Notes under the pieces: model-generated
The model's input: the letters and a program-made list of their open reading frames with translations, nothing else
Databases searched by the model: none
What the model was told of the DNA's origin: nothing
DNA from: Rhodothermaceae bacterium
Lineage (GTDB): Bacteria > Bacteroidota > Rhodothermia > Rhodothermales > Rubricoccaceae
Assembly: GCA_013003465.1 (NCBI GenBank)
Contig: JABDIZ010000260.1
Coordinates: 1-9,193 of the forward strand
Direction of reading: 5' to 3'
DNA: 9,193 nucleotides
Shown here: positions 5,366 through 9,193 of the stretch, piece by piece
How the letters are laid out: every line of letters starts with the position of its first letter
How positions within the stretch are numbered: position 1 is the first letter of the stretch
Made by a program: the position numbers and the translations under genes

Positions 5366-7720
5366 TCATTCGGGTGGGCGGAGCTGAAGTGCCCAGACGG
5401 TCTCGCCGGGTAGGAACGGGCTCGGGCGGCCGTGGACCCAGTCGGTGTGTCCAGCGCCCCAGTAGGGCGAGAGCGGGTGCCCGGCCTGCCCGCCCGGCAT
5501 GTGGAAGATGCCGTCTTCCTCGTGGCCCGGCGCCACCACCATCCGCTGTGACGGCCCGAACGAGGGCTGCATCGCCAGGGGCATGCGTGTATCGCCGTTG
5601 ACGCGGTGCGACGGCATCCGCAAGCCGTCGCCGATGAGAGGCAGCGCATCGGCCATGGGGTGGGCGATGCGGCTCGTGTTGTACGCGCCCCAGGTGTGCT
5701 CGTCTGCATCGTCATCGCCATCGGTGTCTGCGCGAGCGGCCACATAGTCGGCCGCGTCGAGCAGCAGGGCGTCCCACGACGGGTACGCTGGATTCAGCAG
5801 GTGTGCGGGGCGCTCGGTGACGAGGTGCCACAGCGAGGCCTCGGGGGCCAGCGTGAGGGACTGGCCGATAGGTGCGAGGAGCGAGCCGTAGACGAGAGCG
5901 CTCACGCGCGAGCGAAAATCGCGGGCGAGGCGGTAGCTGACCGAGGCAGTATCGGCGCGGCCAGACCAGTCGGCGAGGGCCTCACGGAGCATCTGGCGAT
6001 CCGGCTGGTTCGTAACGGACCCGTCATCCAGCAGGTCGCCCAAGAGTGTATGCCAGCGCGCGTAGAAGAGGGCGCGGTCGTCCATCTGGAGGGCGAGCAG
6101 ATCGCGCTCGCGGATGGGCGCCTCCAGGGCGAGAAGCGCATCGCGGATCTGTTGAGCACGGGCGCCGTGGACGTACGGCTCGCGCCCCACTTTGTCGAGC
6201 GCGTCGCCCCCCACGACCCGGGCGTTGGCCGTCCAGATGCGGCCGTCTTCAGGATTCACGACGCGGGGGTATTCCGCCGGATCGAGGAAGCCGGACCAGC
6301 GAGCGTTCGGATCGGTTGAGGCTACGGGCACCGTGCCGTCGCGACCTTCGCGGCGCGGGAGGCGTCCCATGATGGTCCACGCAATGTGGCCCGCGCGGTC
6401 GCCCAGCACGACGTTTTGCGCGGGAATGCCGGATGCGTTCGCCACGTCGAGGGCTTCGTCCACCGTATTGATCGTTTCGAGGTCCAGCAGCCGGAAGTTG
6501 ACCGCCTCCGCTTGGTGTGCTGTCCACTGGAACGCGTAGCGATTGCCCGCCGCGTCCGTGCGAATCACCGGTCCCCATGGGCTCTGGATCACCTCCAACT
6601 CAACGGCGTCCGTGCCCTTGACCTCGAGCACTTCCACGAGCGTGTCGAGGGTGACGGTGCCCTCGGGGGTGCGGATCAAGCGGGCGTCTGTGGAATCGGG
6701 GACGAGACGGACGAGGTCGGTGTAGTCGCCGTAGCTGTTGGTAAAGCCCCACGCGAGCGCGCCGTTGCTGCCCACGACGACGGCCGGGGTGCCGGGCAAT
6801 GTGACGCCCGTCACGCGGCGCTGAGTACCGTTGGCCTCGGGGTAGACGAGTGAGGCGCGGTACCAGATGTTGGGCAGGCCGAGGCCGAGGTGCATGTCGT
6901 CGGCCACCATCGCGCCGCCGTGCGCTGTGAGCGCTCCGGCGACTGCCCAGTTATTGCTGCCGCGCGCGGGCGTCTCCTCCTCAGAGTCCTCTGCCACGGG
7001 GAACGGTGCTGGCGAATAGCCGGCGATCTGTTCCGGTGTGGGAATCGGGGGCGGAGTCAGAACGCCGCCGGTGAGGGGGGCATCCCATTCATCGCCGAGA
7101 GGCTGGAGGAAGTCAGCGAGGGCCGAGGGCAGGCCTTCTCGGAGCGCCTGCGTGGTCAGTTCGTTGCCGAGGGCGAAGTTGAGTTGGAGGTCGATGAACA
7201 TGGCGTAGAGGACGAGCACCGACTCCTCGGGGCGCCACGGCTCAGGGGCGGTCATGAGTGCCAGGTACTCGAAGGGGCGCGCGCCGAGCGCGTCGAGCCC
7301 CGCGTTGACGCCCTCGGCGTAGGCCGTCAGCAGACGCTGATGACGCTCAGGGGCTACGGCCAGCACGGCCTCGGCCCGGGCGCGGAACTGATGGGGCCGG
7401 AGCGCCCGATCTGCATCGAGCAGATCAGGGCCCAGGAGGGCCGCCAGTTCGCCCGCCCCGGCGCGGCGGAGCAGGTCCATCTGGAAAAACCGCTCCTGGG
7501 CGTGGACGTAGCCCAGGGCCCGCGCGGCGTCTTGGCGCGACTGTGCCGTGATGGTCGGGATGCCCAGGCTGTCGCGTTCGACTGTTACTGGAGCGCCGAG
7601 GCCCGTTAGCGGTTCTTCGCCCTCCAGGGTGGGGAGTGAGGCGTGGAACCAGAAGTAGCCGCCGCCCGCCCCGACGAGGAGCACGACGAGTGCCACGAGT
7701 ATGATCTTGAGCACTTTCAT
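5366..7720 (-). CDS. Penicillin acylase family Ntn hydrolase (S45-type), membrane-anchored or exported
   Basis: 784 residues, normal for the family. Residues 4-24 are a hydrophobic signal-anchor, so the enzyme acts outside the cytoplasm. Family members self-cleave into alpha and beta chains, and the features fit: an alpha region to about 230, an acidic linker (about 240-253), then Gly254/Ser255 in GSNNWAV, Ser255 being the new N-terminal nucleophile. Counting from Ser255 as beta 1, other key positions agree with known acylases: His277 (beta 23, as in cephalosporin and AHL acylases rather than the Gln of E. coli penicillin G acylase), Ala323 (beta 69) in the oxyanion site, Asp332/Asp335 at calcium-site-like spacing, and Asn499 (beta 245) in WTANAR. 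The C-terminal block (TWGAYN, FGPSQRMVV, FHMPGGQAGHP) is canonical. It hydrolyses an amide, but the substrate (beta-lactam, acyl-homoserine lactone, other N-acyl compound) is unknown. The ATG shares one base with the preceding TGA (TGATG). Confidence 0.95.
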   Translation of the reverse strand: MKVLKIILVALVVLLVGAGGGYFWFHASLPTLEGEEPLTGLGAPVTVERDSLGIPTITAQSRQDAARALGYVHAQERFFQMDLLRRAGAGELAALLGPDLLDADRALRPHQFRARAEAVLAVAPERHQRLLTAYAEGVNAGLDALGARPFEYLALMTAPEPWRPEESVLVLYAMFIDLQLNFALGNELTTQALREGLPSALADFLQPLGDEWDAPLTGGVLTPPPIPTPEQIAGYSPAPFPVAEDSEEETPARGSNNWAVAGALTAHGGAMVADDMHLGLGLPNIWYRASLVYPEANGTQRRVTGVTLPGTPAVVVGSNGALAWGFTNSYGDYTDLVRLVPDSTDARLIRTPEGTVTLDTLVEVLEVKGTDAVELEVIQSPWGPVIRTDAAGNRYAFQWTAHQAEAVNFRLLDLETINTVDEALDVANASGIPAQNVVLGDRAGHIAWTIMGRLPRREGRDGTVPVASTDPNARWSGFLDPAEYPRVVNPEDGRIWTANARVVGGDALDKVGREPYVHGARAQQIRDALLALEAPIRERDLLALQMDDRALFYARWHTLLGDLLDDGSVTNQPDRQMLREALADWSGRADTASVSYRLARDFRSRVSALVYGSLLAPIGQSLTLAPEASLWHLVTERPAHLLNPAYPSWDALLLDAADYVAARADTDGDDDADEHTWGAYNTSRIAHPMADALPLIGDGLRMPSHRVNGDTRMPLAMQPSFGPSQRMVVAPGHEEDGIFHMPGGQAGHPLSPYWGAGHTDWVHGRPSPFLPGETVWALQLRPPE

Positions 7721-8058
7721 CAGAAGGATTGAGTCAGGCGGGCGTCGAACACCAATAGAATCGCAGCGATGCGGTCCTGTTCGAAGCGGAAGAGTTGGGC
7801 CAGCGTCAGATCGCCTGTGGGTTTGTCGAGGATGTAGAACACGGCGACGCTATTCGTTCCCGTCAGCACCTCCAGGATGGTGTAGGGCGTAGGGTCCAGG
7901 GAATCGGCGCGCAGGCTGTCGAGGTAGGACGCACGGCTCGTGAACGTGAACAGCGGGCCTGAGAAGTGCAGATCCTCAGTCAAGAGCGGTTCGAGGCCGT
8001 CCACATCGCCTGCGCAGAAGCGCTCGATGAAGGCCAGTGCCGATTCAGCGGGCGTCAT
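7720..8058 (-). CDS. SnoaL/NTF2-like small protein
   Basis: 112 residues. The sequence follows the SnoaL-like pattern of the NTF2 superfamily: an N-terminal helix (AESALAFIERFCAGDVDGLE, 4-23), the loop LLTEDLHFSGP with aromatic and acidic residues that line the fold's pocket, a helix with the YLDSL motif (45-49), then paired beta strands (VAVFYIL at 71-77 and LAQLFRFEQDRIAAILLVFD at 86-105). NTF2-fold proteins act as small-molecule isomerases, cyclases or binding subunits; no specific activity can be assigned. No signal peptide, so cytoplasmic. Its ATG overlaps the stop of the GNAT gene by four bases (ATGA) and its own TGA shares a base with the ATG of the acylase gene, so translation of the three is probably coupled. 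Confidence 0.85.
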   Translation of the reverse strand: MTPAESALAFIERFCAGDVDGLEPLLTEDLHFSGPLFTFTSRASYLDSLRADSLDPTPYTILEVLTGTNSVAVFYILDKPTGDLTLAQLFRFEQDRIAAILLVFDARLTQSF

Positions 8059-8567
8059 GGGCCGGTGGCGTCCGGCGTGTAGAGGATACTCGCCTCGAAC
8101 TCGGGCACGTCAAGGGCCGTTTCAAAGTGCAGGCCGAGTTTTTCGAGCACGCGTACCGAGGCGTGGTTATCCGGCGACGTGATGGCGACGATGCGGTCGA
8201 GTCCGAGGGTGTGGTATCCATAGTCGAGCGTCGCCAGAGCCGCCTCCGTGGCGTAGCCTTGCCCGGCGTAGCGTTCGAGGAAGGCGAAGCCTACATCCAC
8301 GTCATCGAGCGCCTCGCGTTTGAGCAGGCCGCACATCCCGATGGGTACGTGGTCTTGCTTTCGGGCTGTGCGGAAGAGGCCGAAGCCGTGCTGTGCGTAA
8401 CTCGCCATCGGGCCGTCGCGGAGGTAGGCCCGCGCGTCGTCTAGCGTCCGCACGCCCCGGTCGCCGACGAACCGCAGAAACGGCGGCTCGTTCGCCAGTT
8501 CGTGGATGAACGCCGCATCGTCGAGCGTGAAGCGGGACAGGACGAGGCGATCCGTTTCAAGCACCAT
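8055..8567 (-). CDS. GNAT-family N-acetyltransferase (RimJ/RimL type)
   Basis: 170 residues, standard for the Acetyltransf_3 / RimJ-RimL group. It opens with ETDRLVLSRFTLDDA (4-18), the hallmark of this group. The acetyl-CoA binding loop RYAGQGYATEA (99-109) matches the R/Q-x-x-G-x-G/A signature, preceded by the DVGFAFLE strand. The NHASVRVLEKLGL segment (134-146) is the conserved C-terminal motif. It would transfer an acetyl group from acetyl-CoA to an amine; whether this is ribosomal protein, antibiotic or metabolite is unknown. The ATG at 8567 is preferred; a GTG directly before it (8570) would add one residue. No Shine-Dalgarno. The stop overlaps the SnoaL-like start (ATGA). It lies 48 nt downstream of the DUF4345-like gene on the same strand. 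Confidence 0.93.
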   Translation of the reverse strand: MVLETDRLVLSRFTLDDAAFIHELANEPPFLRFVGDRGVRTLDDARAYLRDGPMASYAQHGFGLFRTARKQDHVPIGMCGLLKREALDDVDVGFAFLERYAGQGYATEAALATLDYGYHTLGLDRIVAITSPDNHASVRVLEKLGLHFETALDVPEFEASILYTPDATGP

Positions 8568-8603
8568 CACAAAGCAGGGCGCAGAAGTAGGTCAGACAGG
8601 ATA

Positions 8604-8623
8604 CAGCATGGGATGTCATGCTG
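8604..8623. repeat. Perfect 7-bp hairpin over the stop codon of the DUF4345-like gene
   Basis: CAGCATG (8604-8610) and CATGCTG (8617-8623) flank a six-base loop and enclose part of the TGA stop at 8618-8616. No T-run follows on the minus strand, so it is not a clear terminator; it may modulate read-through between the two genes or be chance. Confidence 0.4.
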
Positions 8624-9047
8624 ATCTTTCGCTGCGCAGCGCCCGCGAGATCCAGAACCAAAGCATTGGGACCCCTATCAGTTCGGCTGCCAACGACCCC
8701 GCGATGTCAGCGCTGAACAGGAGGTCGGGGCGGGCCTGCGTGAACCGGGCGAGGCCGCCGAGCACGATGAAAGCCAGCACGACTTGGAGCGCAGATCCAA
8801 AGCGCCGAAGGTCGAAGGCGGCAGCGAAGAACAGAAGGCCACCCCCGGCCCAGAGCCCGCCGAGGAAGCGCGTGTGGCTGTCGTGGATGAGGAAGGCGCT
8901 CTCGTCGGTCACCTCGAAGAAGGCCGCATCGCCTTGCCAGCCCATCGTGGTGATTCCGCCGAGGGCTACATTGAGTGCGGTGAAGAGGATGAAGGCTCCC
9001 GCGAGCAAGAGCACAACTCGGAGTGCATTGCTTCCTAGGGAAGTCAT
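8616..9047 (-). CDS. DUF4345-like small integral membrane protein
   Basis: 143 residues with four hydrophobic helices at about 9-29, 62-80, 86-103 and 113-133, so an inner-membrane protein. The loop between the first two helices holds the conserved-looking block FFEVTDESAFLIHDSHTRFLGGLW (44-67), and the third helix ends in LGGLARF (96-102); both match my memory of the DUF4345 pattern, a family without known function. The ATG at 9047 is chosen over upstream ATG 9107 and TTG 9122 because its ATG overlaps the stop of the preceding membrane-protein frame by four bases (ATGA), and because the first helix then begins close to the N-terminus. Rich in Gly, Ala and Leu. It precedes the GNAT gene by 48 nt. 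Confidence 0.82.
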   Translation of the reverse strand: MTSLGSNALRVVLLLAGAFILFTALNVALGGITTMGWQGDAAFFEVTDESAFLIHDSHTRFLGGLWAGGGLLFFAAAFDLRRFGSALQVVLAFIVLGGLARFTQARPDLLFSADIAGSLAAELIGVPMLWFWISRALRSERSA

Positions 9048-9193
9048 TGGATTTTGCTCTGAGATGCTGATATAGGAGCTGAGACGCTTTGATTCCGACT
9101 TGACCATCGGCGTACAAGCCAAGCGGACATTGTCAGGACGACGATTCCAGGAACACCAACTAAGACGCTCAGGTCAAAGAATATCCACGATAT
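9044..9193 (-). CDS. C-terminal end of an integral membrane protein, 5' part beyond the window
   Basis: A minus-strand frame enters from the right edge and ends at a TGA (9046-9044): 49 residues. It reads as the end of a membrane protein, with a hydrophobic helix of about 24 residues (FFDLSVLVGVPGIVVLTMSA and beyond), then LVRRW, a positively charged exit, and a polar Ser/Gln-rich tail. The stop overlaps the ATG of the DUF4345-like gene as ATGA, the same junction type seen between the two later genes, which supports it as a real gene in the operon. The stretch looks less GC-rich than the rest of the window. No family can be named from this fragment. Confidence 0.62.
   Translation of the reverse strand: MSWIFFDLSVLVGVPGIVVLTMSAWLVRRWSSRNQSVSAPISASQSKIQ

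Noticed and set aside
5059..5745. Minus-strand open frame of 228 codons spanning the acylase end and the small exported gene
   Set aside because: It runs out of frame through two better supported genes, and its translation is Arg/Pro/Ser low-complexity.
5606..7609. Long plus-strand open frames (5606-6319, 6890-7609) over the acylase gene
   Set aside because: They are antisense to a gene with complete catalytic motifs and arise from high GC at third codon positions; their translations show no domain.
8506..9075. Plus-strand 189-codon frame over the DUF4345-like gene
   Set aside because: It is antisense to a gene with clear membrane helices; its product is Ser/Arg/Lys/Pro-rich and lacks features.
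1..9193. CRISPR array, tRNA, rRNA, transposase, toxin-antitoxin or defence island
   Set aside because: I saw no spaced direct repeats, cloverleaf sequences, rRNA motifs, terminal inverted repeats with a transposase, or recognisable defence proteins in any frame.

Overview
The window is GC-rich and densely coded, with eight complete protein genes and two partial ones cut by the window edges. I see no rRNA, tRNA, CRISPR array, insertion sequence or phage gene. The combination of lipoproteins, a lipoprotein M28 peptidase, a DUF2188 protein, a penicillin-acylase-type hydrolase and mostly absent Shine-Dalgarno sequences suggests an aerobic heterotroph of the Bacteroidota/Rhodothermota side (for example a marine Rhodothermales/Rubricoccaceae relative). 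That placement is inference from style, not from a marker gene.

Layout, left to right. At 1-761 (minus) is the N-terminal part of an unrecognised lipoprotein, running off the left edge. At 851-1699 (minus) is an AraC/XylS-type regulator. A 213-base divergent intergenic region separates it from a second lipoprotein on the plus strand (1913-2533). That gene converges, across a hairpin-rich terminator zone (2533-2607), on an M28-family zinc aminopeptidase lipoprotein (2620-4338, minus). A second divergent region carries a possible Bacteroidota-type promoter for the peptidase and leads to a small plus-strand DUF2188 protein with a C-terminal membrane anchor (4459-4788).

Everything from 4860 to the right edge is on the minus strand and looks like one transcription unit read from right to left. 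The order is: C-terminus of a membrane protein (right edge to 9044), a DUF4345-like four-helix membrane protein (8616-9047), a GNAT acetyltransferase (8055-8567), a SnoaL/NTF2-like small protein (7720-8058), a penicillin-acylase-family Ntn hydrolase (5366-7720), and a small exported protein (4860-5303). Three of these junctions overlap by 1-4 bases (ATGA, ATGA, TGATG), which points to translational coupling.

The most interesting feature is this coupled cassette. An amide-forming GNAT, an NTF2-fold protein of the kind often found as a small-molecule-binding or catalytic partner, and an exported amide-cleaving Ntn hydrolase with all its key residues are made from one message next to two small membrane proteins. 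A role in processing or degrading an N-acylated small molecule is plausible, but the substrate cannot be read from the sequence. No clearly novel defence or mobile system was found.
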